Positions 9,019 through 16,086 of a stretch of 47,041 nt of DNA are shown here, in pieces. The notes below the pieces were generated by a model that did no database searches, was not told where the DNA came from, and was given only the letters and a program-made list of their open reading frames with translations. The stretch is from an uncultured Clostridia bacterium (GTDB lineage: Bacteria; Bacillota; Clostridia; Christensenellales; Borkfalkiaceae): assembly GCA_947627765.1 (NCBI GenBank), contig CANQXA010000013.1, positions 1-47,041 of the forward strand, read 5' to 3'. Numbering within the stretch: the first letter of the stretch is position 1; each line of letters opens with the position of its first letter. A program made the translations under genes and the position numbers.

Positions 9019-9711
9019 ATGAGAATGCGCTTTCCACGCGGCGGGGCGGTGTTCGTCTCCGCCGTCTTTCTATTTTTGCTGACCGTCTGCATCTTCGTCG
9101 GTGTCTTCCGTTGGAGCGGGCGCGCCCGTTCTACGGTAAAACTCGACCTCGAATACTATCTTCTGGTCCGCGAAGCGACGGCTTCCACGGCGGGCTCCGT
9201 CGCGGGAGACAGTTATCTCGCGGGCGGCGCGGGGTATCTCTATGACGTCGGCGGTGAGACGGTCGTCGTCCTCTCCTGCTACTATACGGAGCGGGACGCC
9301 ACCGTCGTACAGGCTACCATGTCCGAAAGAGGGGTGCAGACAACCGTCTTGAAGCGGACGCGGGGGAACTTTTCCGTGGACGGCGGAGGCGGAAAGAGCG
9401 CCCGCATCGCGGCGAACGCCAAGACGCTCGATTCCTGTGCCCGCCTGCTCTACGACACGGCGAACGGGCTGGAGCGGACACAGCTCGGGCAGGACGACGC
9501 GCGCGCCGCGCTCGGCGGGGTCGTGCAGTCGCTCGGCGGGCTCGCCGAGGGCAACGGCGAGAGCTTTTACGGGCTGTGGAACGTCGAATTGCAACGGGTA
9601 CAGCGGCGGGCGCGGGAGACGGGCGAGGGAATCGTCTTCGCGCGGGATCTGAGGTATCTGCAAGTCGCATTGTGCGTGCTGAATTTGGAAATCGAGCGTT
9701 ATTTCGCGTAA
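9019..9711 (+). CDS. Membrane-anchored extracytoplasmic protein, SPOR-like segment, unknown
   Basis: 230 aa. One N-terminal transmembrane helix (about residues 9-31, FVSAVFLFLLTVCIFVGVF) follows a basic start (MRMRFPRGG), so the rest is probably outside the cell. Residues 45-115 (YYLLVREATAS...VVVLSCYYTERDATVVQATMSERGVQTTVL) have the beta-alpha-beta look of SPOR or sporulation-related domains, but this is weak. The remainder is helical. TATAAT lies at 9008-9013, only 5 bases before the ATG, with no Shine-Dalgarno: a leaderless candidate. TTGACA at 8988 is only 14 bases away, an unusually short spacer. ATG 9025 is an alternative start. It carries one ACCATGTCCG motif (9316). Confidence 0.65.
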   Translation: MRMRFPRGGAVFVSAVFLFLLTVCIFVGVFRWSGRARSTVKLDLEYYLLVREATASTAGSVAGDSYLAGGAGYLYDVGGETVVVLSCYYTERDATVVQATMSERGVQTTVLKRTRGNFSVDGGGGKSARIAANAKTLDSCARLLYDTANGLERTQLGQDDARAALGGVVQSLGGLAEGNGESFYGLWNVELQRVQRRARETGEGIVFARDLRYLQVALCVLNLEIERYFA

Positions 9712-9715
9712 AAAC

Positions 9716-9744
9716 TTGTCAAACGGGCGACAAACGTGTATAAT
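9716..9744 (+). promoter_or_regulatory. Strong promoter immediately before the lipid kinase gene
   Basis: TTGTCA, 17-base spacer, TATAAT. The start ATG 9752 begins 7 bases after the -10, where transcription should start, and there is no Shine-Dalgarno, so the mRNA is probably leaderless. Confidence 0.85.
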
Positions 9745-9751
9745 AAAACGC

Positions 9752-10657
9752 ATGAAATGCCTGTTTCTCTACAATCCGAACAGCGGGCGGGGGAAGATCG
9801 CAAAGAAATTGAACCTGATCCGCAGCCGCCTCGGGCAATGCTACGAGTGCGTGGACGTCGTCGCCACCGCGAGCAGTGAGGACCTCGAGGAGCGGGTGAG
9901 AAAGGGCGCGGACGAATACGACGCCATCGTGTTTTCGGGCGGGGACGGCACGTTCAACAACGTCTTGCAGGGGCTGGGGGACAAGCGCGTGCGGCTCGGC
10001 TACCTTCCCGCGGGCACGGCGAACGACGTCGCGCACTCGCTCGGGATCCCGCGGAGCGTGAAGGGCGCCCTCAAAGTCGTCACCCGCGGGCACAGCGAGC
10101 GGCTGGATTGTATGCTCGCCAACAAGAGCCGATATGTGCTTTACGTCGCCGCGGCGGGATCGCTGACGAGCGTTACATACGAGACCGAACAGCGCACAAA
10201 ACGCCGCTTCGGCTGGCTGGCGTACTTCTTCCGCGGGCTGAAAAACAATATGCGGCTTACCGTTCTGCCCTTTGCGGGGGAGTGCGGGGCACAGCCGTTC
10301 GAGATGAACGGCGTCCTTGCGTTTGTGCTCAACGGCAGGTCGGTCGCAGGCTTCCCCGTCAACCGCAAGGGGAGTATGCAGGACGGCTTGATCGAGCTCG
10401 CCGTCGTACGGCAGGCGCAAAAGCCCAACCTGCTCCGCAAGATCGGCGTGTTCTTTTCGATCGCAACGATGATGGTCTTCGGGATCAGGGTCAAAAAGAG
10501 AGACATAGAGATGATACAGGGGGACCATGTCCGCATCAGGACCGCAGAAAACGTCGTTTGGGACTTCGACGGCGAACGAGGCTTGCAGGGCGATCTCGAC
10601 CTCGAGATCCTTCGCGGACATTTCGAACTTTTCGTGCCGTCAGACCATAAGAGGTAG
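9752..10657 (+). CDS. Diacylglycerol/lipid kinase, DgkB/YegS family
   Basis: ATP-dependent lipid kinase of the DAGK catalytic family; in Gram-positives DgkB returns diacylglycerol to phosphatidate. 301 aa. Seen: the N-terminal FLYNPNSGRGK, the nucleotide motif SGGDGTFNNV (about residues 63-72), the LPAGTANDVAHSLGIP segment, AAGSLTSVTYET and the C-terminal beta-sandwich ending in EILRGHFELFVP. An earlier in-frame GTG at 9716 lies inside the -35 box and is rejected; ATG 9752 gives the family-like start MKCLFLYNPNSG. It is followed 9 bases later by the phosphopantetheinyl transferase gene, probably co-transcribed. Substrate (DgkB or another lipid) is not certain. Confidence 0.88.
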   Translation: MKCLFLYNPNSGRGKIAKKLNLIRSRLGQCYECVDVVATASSEDLEERVRKGADEYDAIVFSGGDGTFNNVLQGLGDKRVRLGYLPAGTANDVAHSLGIPRSVKGALKVVTRGHSERLDCMLANKSRYVLYVAAAGSLTSVTYETEQRTKRRFGWLAYFFRGLKNNMRLTVLPFAGECGAQPFEMNGVLAFVLNGRSVAGFPVNRKGSMQDGLIELAVVRQAQKPNLLRKIGVFFSIATMMVFGIRVKKRDIEMIQGDHVRIRTAENVVWDFDGERGLQGDLDLEILRGHFELFVPSDHKR

Positions 10658-10666
10658 GAGGAGCGC

Positions 10667-11344
10667 ATGAAACTCGTCGTGACCCGTGCGGACGGGTTGG
10701 AGTCAAGCGAGATCGGGCGTCTCATCGAAACCTTCCCCCCCGCGCGCAGGGAACAGATCGTAAGGATCCGCGACGGGCGCCGTCTCGCGGAGAGCGCAGT
10801 GGGGGAGGCGTGCGTCCGCCTCGGGATCGCCGAAAGGTTGGGGCTTGCCCCCGCGGAGATTGCGCTCGCCCGCGGAGAGAGGGGGAAACCCTTTTTGGAA
10901 GGGGATTTCTCTTTGCATTTCAATCTCTCCCATTCGGGTGGGTTGGTCGTCTGCGCGTTCGGCGGGGCTCCCGTCGGCGTAGATGTGGAAGAGGTACGAA
11001 AAATCGAGTTCCGTTCCATCGCCGAACGCTGTTTTACCGACGGCGAACGGGAGGAACTCGGGCGTGCCGACGATCCGCTCCCCGTCTTTTTCCGTCTGTG
11101 GACGGCACGGGAGAGCGGCGCAAAGTTGGGCGGAGGGGGGATCTTCGCCGCTCTGCGCGGCGGGGTGAGCGCGGGCTACGTCCGTTCGTTCGGCGTTACG
11201 CGGGAGGGCGAGCTCGCCGATTGGAGAACGGCCCCCTATGTGCTCTCCGTGTCTTCTCCGTCGCCCGTCGGTTGTACCGCCGAATTCCGCTCTGCGGAAG
11301 AGATCCTGCGCGCATGGACTTCCCTTTGCTCCGCGCGGACTTGA
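10667..11344 (+). CDS. 4'-phosphopantetheinyl transferase, Sfp type
   Basis: Transfers phosphopantetheine from CoA to a carrier-protein serine. 225 aa, the Sfp/AcpT two-domain size. Seen: GKPFLEGDFSLHFNLSHSGG (about residues 64-88), the Mg-binding GVDVEEV near residue 104, and FRLWTARESGAKLGGGG near residue 142, matching the W-x3-E-S/A-x2-K pattern with Ala-Arg in place of the usual Lys. AGGAGG precedes ATG 10667. Its last codons run into the tandem array behind tRNA-Thr: the sequence encoding R-T-stop is the array's GGACTTGA, so the present C-terminus may have been set by the array. Physiological carrier-protein substrate unknown. Confidence 0.85.
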   Translation: MKLVVTRADGLESSEIGRLIETFPPARREQIVRIRDGRRLAESAVGEACVRLGIAERLGLAPAEIALARGERGKPFLEGDFSLHFNLSHSGGLVVCAFGGAPVGVDVEEVRKIEFRSIAERCFTDGEREELGRADDPLPVFFRLWTARESGAKLGGGGIFAALRGGVSAGYVRSFGVTREGELADWRTAPYVLSVSSPSPVGCTAEFRSAEEILRAWTSLCSART

Positions 11345-11707
11345 ACCGGCGACCTATTGTCTTCCCCAAAAAACGATCGGGCGATTTCATGTTGCCGAGC
11401 GGGTCTTAGCGATCGTTTTTCGGGGACCCCATATCTTTAATCAGCAGGTCTTACGGTTCCAAGTCAACCGAGTAATTGCAAAAAATGAGACGAGAAAAAC
11501 CTCGTCTCATTTTTTGGAGCTACTGGCCGGACTTGAACCGGCGACCTATTGTCTTCCCCCAAAAACGATCGGGCGGTTTTATGTTTCCGAACGGATCTTA
11601 GCGATCGTTTTTTCGGGGACCCCATATCTTTAATCAGCAGGTCTTACGGTTCCAAGTCAACCGAGTAATTGCAAAAAATGAGACGAGAAAAACCTCGTCT
11701 CATTTTT
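11337..11707 (-). repeat. Tandem array of 192/193-bp units behind tRNA-Thr, each with a copy of the tRNA 3' end
   Basis: Two near-identical units (11337-11528 and 11529-11721, the second running into the tRNA). Reading in the tRNA sense (minus strand), each unit contains: the terminator (11673-11708, copy 11480-11515); an inverted, diverged copy of the tRNA 3' half (11631-11673, copy 11438-11480); GGGGTCCCCGAAAAA (11608-11623, copy 11416-11430); a hairpin closed by CGATCG...CGATCG and ending TTTTTTGGGG; then a direct tRNA 3' copy. The copy at 11515-11547 repeats 33 bases of the tRNA 3' end including CCA; the outermost, 11337-11355, keeps only 19. No coding capacity. The interiors of the two hairpins differ at several positions, so the duplication is not brand new. 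Confidence 0.9.
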
Positions 11708-11708
11708 T
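11673..11708 (-). terminator. tRNA-Thr terminator (copy at 11480-11515)
   Basis: Symmetrical 15-bp stem AAAAAATGAGACGAG / CTCGTCTCATTTTTT with a 6-base loop. It works in principle on both strands. An identical copy in the second array unit lies at 11480-11515. Confidence 0.9.
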
Positions 11709-11783
11709 GGAGCTACTGGCCGGACTTGAACCGGCGACCTGCTGATTACGAATCAGCTGCTCTACCGACTGAGCCACAGTAGC
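11708..11783 (-). tRNA. tRNA-Thr (anticodon CGU), CCA encoded
   Basis: On the minus strand a complete cloverleaf of 76 nt including CCA: acceptor GCTACTG/CAGTAGC with discriminator U, D-arm with AGTCGGTAGA, anticodon stem GCTGA/TCAGC with loop TTCGTAA (anticodon CGT at 11748-11750, reading ACG), T-arm GCCGG/CCGGC with loop TTCAAGT. It has its own promoter upstream (11818-11846) and a terminator immediately after the CCA. This is the only intact copy; two partial 3' copies lie behind it. Confidence 0.97.
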
Positions 11784-11817
11784 GATGAAATTGCGCGCAT
11801 TTCCCACGCGCTTTTTT

Positions 11818-11846
11818 ATTATATGGGAATCCCGCAAAAAAAGCAA
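11818..11846 (-). promoter_or_regulatory. Promoter of tRNA-Thr
   Basis: Reading the minus strand: TTGCTT (11841-11846), 17-base spacer, TATAAT (11818-11823), about 35 bases before the tRNA 5' end. The remaining gap 11847-12013 holds no gene I can recognise. Confidence 0.85.
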
Positions 11847-12013
11847 GCGATTTTACACGAAAAAACAAATTTTTCTCCCGCGGGGGAAAGACGTGCCCCG
11901 TCGATCCCGTCTTGGGCGGCATGATGGGTCTTCCCGCCGAAGATCTCGGGTCTTGGAAGACGCGGAAATAGACGGCCCGAGCAGACGGTCCATCCCCGCG
12001 GGAGTGGAATTTC

Positions 12014-12982
12014 TCAGAGATATTTTTTGTAGAACGCTTCGATCTTATCGAAGGGGATGACGTCCATCCGGTCGTAGAGGTCGGTGTGAACGGCGCCGGG
12101 GATTAGGAGCAGTTCCTTGTTTTCGCCTTTTAAGCGGGGGAAAAGGTCCTTGGAAAAATACGCGGAGTGCGCTTTTTTCCCGTGGACCAAAAGCACGGCG
12201 CTCTCGATCTCCTCCGCATATTGCAAGATGGGGAAATTGTAAAAGGAGAGCGAGGAAGTCGTGTTCCAACCCAAATTGGAGTTCAGACTTCGGACATGGT
12301 ACCCCCGTTTCGTCTTATAGTAATCATAATAGTCCTTGACGAAGAAGGGCGCGTCCGCGGGAAGGGGATCGACGACCCCGCCCGCGCGGGCATACGATTT
12401 CGCCGCGTAATCCGCCGTCCGCTGTGCGCAGAGCGCCCGCTTTGCCGCAAGACGTTCCTCTTTGCTGTCGGCGGCGTCGAAGTAGCCCTTCGCGGTGACG
12501 CGGCTCATATCGTACATCGTGGAGGCGACGGTCGCCTTGATACGGGTGTCCGCGGCGGCGGCGTTGACCGCCATTCCGCCCCAACCGCAGATGCCGAGGA
12601 TACCGATCCGTTCGGGATCTACTTCGGGCGTGACGGATAAAAGATCCACGCAAGCCGAGAAGTCCTCGGTGTTGATGTCGGGGGAGGCGACGTAGCGGGG
12701 CGTCCCGCCGCTCTCGCCCGTAAAGGAGGGATCGAAGGCGACGGTATAGAAGCCGCGCGCGGCGAGTTCCTGCGCGTACAGCCCCGAAGACTGTTCTTTC
12801 ACCGCGCCGAAGGGACCGCAGACGGCGATCGCAGGGAGTTTTCCGCGGGCGTTTTTGGGGCGGTAGACGTCGGCGGCGAGGGTGATCCCGTAGCGGTTGA
12901 AGAAAGTCGTCTTACTGTGTAAGACGCGCCCGTCCTGCGGGAATACTTTGTCCCATTCTTCTGTCAAATGCAGTTGTTCCAT
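12014..12982 (-). CDS. Alpha/beta hydrolase (dienelactone-hydrolase-like) with Cys nucleophile elbow
   Basis: 322 aa, alpha/beta-hydrolase fold. Seen: an N-terminal strand region NRYGITLAADVYRP, oxyanion-region AVCGPFGAVKEQSSGLYAQ, FDPSFTGESGG, the nucleophile elbow GICGWGG near residue 150 (Cys where most hydrolases have Ser), an inserted helical lid (residues 165-225) and a C-terminal GAVHTDLYDR carrying the likely catalytic His. Proteins of this type are widespread in Firmicutes; natural substrates are not established. AGGAGG precedes ATG 12982. It is the last gene of a five-gene minus-strand operon. It contains one ACCATGTCCG motif (12291). Confidence 0.85.
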   Translation of the reverse strand: MEQLHLTEEWDKVFPQDGRVLHSKTTFFNRYGITLAADVYRPKNARGKLPAIAVCGPFGAVKEQSSGLYAQELAARGFYTVAFDPSFTGESGGTPRYVASPDINTEDFSACVDLLSVTPEVDPERIGILGICGWGGMAVNAAAADTRIKATVASTMYDMSRVTAKGYFDAADSKEERLAAKRALCAQRTADYAAKSYARAGGVVDPLPADAPFFVKDYYDYYKTKRGYHVRSLNSNLGWNTTSSLSFYNFPILQYAEEIESAVLLVHGKKAHSAYFSKDLFPRLKGENKELLLIPGAVHTDLYDRMDVIPFDKIEAFYKKYL

Positions 12983-13008
12983 ACTATCCTCCTATTCCGA
13001 ATCAAAAT

Positions 13009-13605
13009 TTAGAAGTCTTCCCGCCGTTCGGCGAAGTACATCCCGCGCTCGCGGTAGAGCGAGGGAAGGTCGTAGACCGTTTTGCCGCAGATACGATAGG
13101 GTTCCGCCGTCCCGCAGGCGTTCTCCGTGAAGGTATCCCACGCGGTGACGAGGTTCTCCGTGCGCGGGATCTCATGCGCGTTGAGCAGTTCTTGCAGGGA
13201 GAACGGATCTTTGCCGTACAGCGTGACGACGTTGTACTTCCCGCTCATGATCTCGTCGTGGGAGAAGTGCCCGCCGAAGCCGAACGACGAGAGCCCGTCC
13301 GAAGCGAGCAACCCGCCCTCGCTATGTAAGAGCGCGAGCGCATCGGCCTGCCGCAAGCCGTCGATATAATAGACGTCTTTATGAAAGCGTTCCGCCGCAA
13401 TGTCTTCTTCCGTTTCGTCGCGGCGGTTAGAGGGAAGTTCTAAAATAAAGAAGAAGGGCTCGTCGCGGCGGCGGAGAAAACTCTCCATGAGCGGAACGAT
13501 CTTCTTCGTCCCGACATTGGCAACGATGCAATTTTTTTGCGGCTCGTATCCCTCTTTCAGCAGTTCGGGGAAGGGGACCGAGCAGGACGGTTTCAAATCC
13601 AACAA
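13009..13605 (-). CDS. Conserved hypothetical protein in the yhhQ operon
   Basis: 198 aa, soluble, no signal peptide. Not recognised. Visible: an N-terminal LDLKPSCSVPFPELLKEG, a segment NVGTKKIVPLMESFLRRR that looks like a strand-helix unit, a Gly-rich GGLLASDGLSSFGFGGHFSHDEI near residue 105, and a basic C-terminus. The start is TTG 13605 with AAGGA about 9 bases upstream. It lies 22 bases after the DUF3737 gene and 26 bases before the hydrolase gene, so it is co-transcribed with both. Function unknown. Confidence 0.7.
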   Translation of the reverse strand: MLDLKPSCSVPFPELLKEGYEPQKNCIVANVGTKKIVPLMESFLRRRDEPFFFILELPSNRRDETEEDIAAERFHKDVYYIDGLRQADALALLHSEGGLLASDGLSSFGFGGHFSHDEIMSGKYNVVTLYGKDPFSLQELLNAHEIPRTENLVTAWDTFTENACGTAEPYRICGKTVYDLPSLYRERGMYFAERREDF

Positions 13606-13627
13606 AACGTTATCCTTTCCCTGCGGC

Positions 13628-14470
13628 TTACGCCTTTTTGACGATTTGCGCGCGGCAGGGGTATTTGGGATCTTTGAGAATGATCTCGCCGAAATTTTGG
13701 GCGGCGATGCGTCCCGAGAGGGGATTTTTTACCGAGAGGATCCCGCCCTCGATCTCCGCATCCACGTCGCTGTACTCGAAGGCGAGATCGCAGTTCTCCG
13801 TCGTACAACCGATGAGGCGGAGCCGCTTGCAATAGCACAGCGGCTGGGTGCCCTTGATGTGGCAGTTGACGAGCGTGAGCCCGTCCGAATACCAGCCGAG
13901 ATATTCGCCGTCGATCACGCTGTCGCGCACGGTGACGTTCTCGGCGTGCCAGAAGGCGTCCTTGGTGGTAAGGTACGAGTTTGCGATCTCCACGTCCTTC
14001 GTGTATTGGAAGCTGTACTTCCCGTGCAGGGTGAAGTTCTTTGCGCGGATGCCGCGGCTCTCGAAAAAGGCGTATTCGGAGGTGATGTCAACGTTTTCGG
14101 CATCGACCGATCCACACCGCCAGCCGAATTCGGGGGAGACCGCCTTCAAGTTGCGAAGGGTGACCTTTTTACACTCTCTGAGCGCCTTGATCCCGTACAT
14201 GGTACAGCCCTCGACGGTGATGTCCGTCCCGTACCAGATCGCGGCGCGGCATTTCTCCGTCATCTCTCCGCCCTCGATGCGTAGCCTTTCGTTGTGCCAG
14301 AGGGGATAGCGAAGGTCCATATAGCAGTCCTTCACCGTGACGTCGCTGCACTCCTTCAAGAAGGATTCCCCATCCTCCTCGCCCGCAAAACGGCAGGAGA
14401 CGACGTTTACGCCGTGCACGTTGTAGAGCGCGCGCTCTTCGGAAAATGTCTCGTGTTCAATCGTCTTCAT
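13628..14470 (-). CDS. DUF3737 family protein (right-handed beta-helix)
   Basis: About 280 aa made of short strand repeats of the form x-V-x-V-x-x-C/N-x-(F/Y) (VKDCYMDLRYPLWHNERLRIEGG, VTVRDSVIDGEYLGWYSDGL), as in parallel beta-helix proteins. The family has no assigned function; pectate-lyase-like folds often bind or cut polysaccharide, but no secretion signal is visible, so this copy is probably cytoplasmic. MKTIEHETFSEERALYNV at 14470 matches the usual family N-terminus; an in-frame ATG at 14491 is possible but neither start has a strong ribosome site. It sits between the SDR and hypothetical genes of the operon. Confidence 0.82.
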   Translation of the reverse strand: MKTIEHETFSEERALYNVHGVNVVSCRFAGEEDGESFLKECSDVTVKDCYMDLRYPLWHNERLRIEGGEMTEKCRAAIWYGTDITVEGCTMYGIKALRECKKVTLRNLKAVSPEFGWRCGSVDAENVDITSEYAFFESRGIRAKNFTLHGKYSFQYTKDVEIANSYLTTKDAFWHAENVTVRDSVIDGEYLGWYSDGLTLVNCHIKGTQPLCYCKRLRLIGCTTENCDLAFEYSDVDAEIEGGILSVKNPLSGRIAAQNFGEIILKDPKYPCRAQIVKKA

Positions 14471-14495
14471 ATCTCGGTCTTTCGGGGTCATTGGG

Positions 14496-15143
14496 TCACC
14501 AAACGAAGTTGGCGCGGGCGCTCTCGCCGTTGTCCACGAGGACGTCCTGCGCCGTCATGGAGCGGTTGACCGCGGTGAGAAAGTAGGCGAATTCCGCGAT
14601 CTCTTCGGGCTCCGCCCACTTTTTGAGGGGGGTTTCCGCCATGATCTGCGCCCACAGCGCGGGATCTTCCATGACATGGCGGTTGAGCTCCGTCGTCACG
14701 CCGCCGGGCGAGAGGCTGTTCGCCGTGGCGTTGAGCGGCGCGAGGCGCAGGGCGACGTTCTTCATATACGCGACCATGCCCCCCTTGCTTGCGGCGTATT
14801 CGGGAAATTCCGCGCCCGTCGATGCGCTCGCCGAGGCGATAAAGAGCACGCTCTTGATCCCTTCGCGCACGCCGTACTGTTCGGTGACGCGGATGGTCCC
14901 TTTGAGGTTGACGTCGATGTCCCGCCCGCTGTTTTGTACGCCCGCGTTGTTGATCAGGATCTCCACCCCGCCGACGGAGGGAAGGGGGGAGGAGGCGATG
15001 TCGGCAAGATAGTGGCGGTAACGGGGATGGCGGAAGGCCGAAGGAAGCACGTCGATCCCCGCGACGTCGTGTCCGCACGCCGTGAATTTTTTTACGATGG
15101 CGAGCCCGATCCCTTGGCTCGCTCCCGTTACGAGAACGTTCAT
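14496..15143 (-). CDS. Short-chain dehydrogenase/reductase (SDR)
   Basis: NAD(P)-dependent oxidoreductase, 215 aa, classical SDR. Seen: the N-terminal cofactor motif TGASQGIG (residues 6-13), NNAGV, the catalytic Ser region ASASASTG and the Tyr-x3-Lys pair YAASKGG, and a C-terminal LKKWAEPEEIAEFAYFL typical of fabG-like enzymes. The length is slightly short of 240-250 aa. ATG 15143 overlaps the yhhQ stop (ATGA), indicating translational coupling. Substrate unknown; association with the queuosine-precursor transporter is by position only. Confidence 0.88.
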   Translation of the reverse strand: MNVLVTGASQGIGLAIVKKFTACGHDVAGIDVLPSAFRHPRYRHYLADIASSPLPSVGGVEILINNAGVQNSGRDIDVNLKGTIRVTEQYGVREGIKSVLFIASASASTGAEFPEYAASKGGMVAYMKNVALRLAPLNATANSLSPGGVTTELNRHVMEDPALWAQIMAETPLKKWAEPEEIAEFAYFLTAVNRSMTAQDVLVDNGESARANFVW

Positions 15144-15892
15144 GACGATTTGCTCCGTTGTACGGCTTCGAGATAGGCGCTCCCCACGCCCCGCCGCTTC
15201 CACCGGGCGAGGACGCGGTATCCGATGGGAGAGAAGAGCGCTTCGACCAAGAGTTCCGCGATCATGCCCGTCGCGGCGCAGGTGAGGCACTGGACGACCG
15301 TCCACCCGAAGAAGAAATGGCTGACGAGAAAGGCGAAGATGAGATTATCGACAAATTGCCCGATCGCCGTAGAGATATAGGTGCGGCAGGCATAGGCGGC
15401 AAAGCCGTCGGGCTTTTTGCGGAAGAGCTTCCCGACTCCCCAATTCGAGAAATTGTTGACCGCCGCCGAGACGACGAACGCCGTCGTACTGCCGATGAGC
15501 ACATACCATGTCCCGCCGAAGGTGGAATCGAGCGCGTCGTTGACGACTTGCGCCATGCCGAAATCGAAGAACGCCCCCCATGTCCCCGGGATGAGGCTCG
15601 CGAGGAACAGGATCAGACAGAAGAAGAGATCGAGCAGGATCGCAAACCATGAGAGCAGGGTCGCCGCCTTCGGACCGTAATACTTGGTCAGCACGTCCAT
15701 ACAGAGGAAGGAGACCCAAGAGACGATGATCCCGCAGTCGAGGGCGAGCCAATCCAAATTGAGGTCGATGCTCTTGTTCGCGAGCAAGTTCATCGCGAAG
15801 ACGGAGAGGAGAAAGAGGGAAAACGTGATCGGGGGGACGGACCCCAAGAGAAGGCGCAAATCCGAAAAAAACGCGCCGATCTTCTGCTTCAT
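15140..15892 (-). CDS. yhhQ: Queuosine precursor transporter, YhhQ/VUT family
   Basis: Imports queuine or preQ0/preQ1-type precursors for tRNA queuosine. 250 aa, about six hydrophobic helices. Family marks: DVLTKYYGPKAATLLSW near residue 65 (usual form NLLTExYGKKxA) and the CRTYISTAIGQFVDNLIFAF segment near residue 168, where Arg, Gln and Asp are conserved. AAGGAGG lies 6 bases before ATG 15892 and is part of a structured leader (see the regulatory entry). First gene of the operon yhhQ-SDR-DUF3737-unknown-hydrolase. The substrate is inferred from family and leader, not shown. Confidence 0.88.
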   Translation of the reverse strand: MKQKIGAFFSDLRLLLGSVPPITFSLFLLSVFAMNLLANKSIDLNLDWLALDCGIIVSWVSFLCMDVLTKYYGPKAATLLSWFAILLDLFFCLILFLASLIPGTWGAFFDFGMAQVVNDALDSTFGGTWYVLIGSTTAFVVSAAVNNFSNWGVGKLFRKKPDGFAAYACRTYISTAIGQFVDNLIFAFLVSHFFFGWTVVQCLTCAATGMIAELLVEALFSPIGYRVLARWKRRGVGSAYLEAVQRSKSS

Positions 15893-15898
15893 ACGAAG

Positions 15899-15985
15899 CC
15901 TCCTTGTTTTTTATCGCACATTGCGTGCAGTTCCGCATTGCGGAAGCGCGGCTCGGATGGTTGTGCAAGGAACATCCCGCCGCAA
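15899..15985 (-). promoter_or_regulatory. Structured leader before yhhQ, possible preQ1-type riboswitch
   Basis: On the minus strand the untranslated leader ends in ATAAAAAACAAGGAGG, very like the A-rich tail plus Shine-Dalgarno of class I preQ1 riboswitches. Upstream, GGATG-TTCCTTGCACAAC-CATCC resembles a preQ1-I P1 stem with its UUC...GCAC loop, enclosed by GCGGC/GCCGC. Unlike known preQ1-I aptamers, about 38 bases with two extra hairpins separate this stem from the A-rich tail; CGCGC/GTGCG could instead close directly onto the tail. Regulation would be by hiding the ribosome site. Class assignment is uncertain. Confidence 0.45.
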
Positions 15986-15991
15986 CATGGT

Positions 15992-16020
15992 ATTATACTC
16001 TTTTCTTCCCGCCTTGTAAA
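15992..16020 (-). promoter_or_regulatory. Promoter of the yhhQ operon
   Basis: Minus strand: TTTACA (16015-16020), 17-base spacer, TATAAT (15992-15997). It diverges from the mutT promoter only about 20 bases away. Confidence 0.88.
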
Positions 16021-16039
16021 GCATTTTTTGTTTACAGAG

Positions 16040-16068
16040 TTGACCTTCTGCCCCACAGAAGTTATAAT
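16040..16068 (+). promoter_or_regulatory. Promoter of the mutT-like gene
   Basis: TTGACC, 17-base spacer, TATAAT, then AAAGGAGA before ATG 16087. Confidence 0.88.
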
Positions 16069-16086
16069 AGAGAAAGGAGAATCGTC

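Noticed and set aside
9314-9328. Explaining ACCATGTCCG copies as a conserved protein motif T-M-S-E
   Set aside because: Other copies are read as H-V-R or D-M-V or are intergenic, so the conservation is at DNA level.
9716-9751. GTG start at 9716 for the lipid kinase
   Set aside because: It would place the start inside the -35 box; ATG 9752 gives the family N-terminus.
11238-11633. 131-aa frame spanning the tRNA-Thr array
   Set aside because: It runs through partial tRNA copies and a terminator and begins inside the phosphopantetheinyl transferase gene in another frame.
11337-11783. CRISPR array or integron cassette array
   Set aside because: Only two to three units of about 192 bp without unique spacers, no cas genes, no attC core sites and no integrase; a different kind of tandem repeat.
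11847-12013. Possible gene remnant between the tRNA promoter and the hydrolase gene
   Set aside because: Frames on both strands gave no recognisable domain, start or ribosome site.
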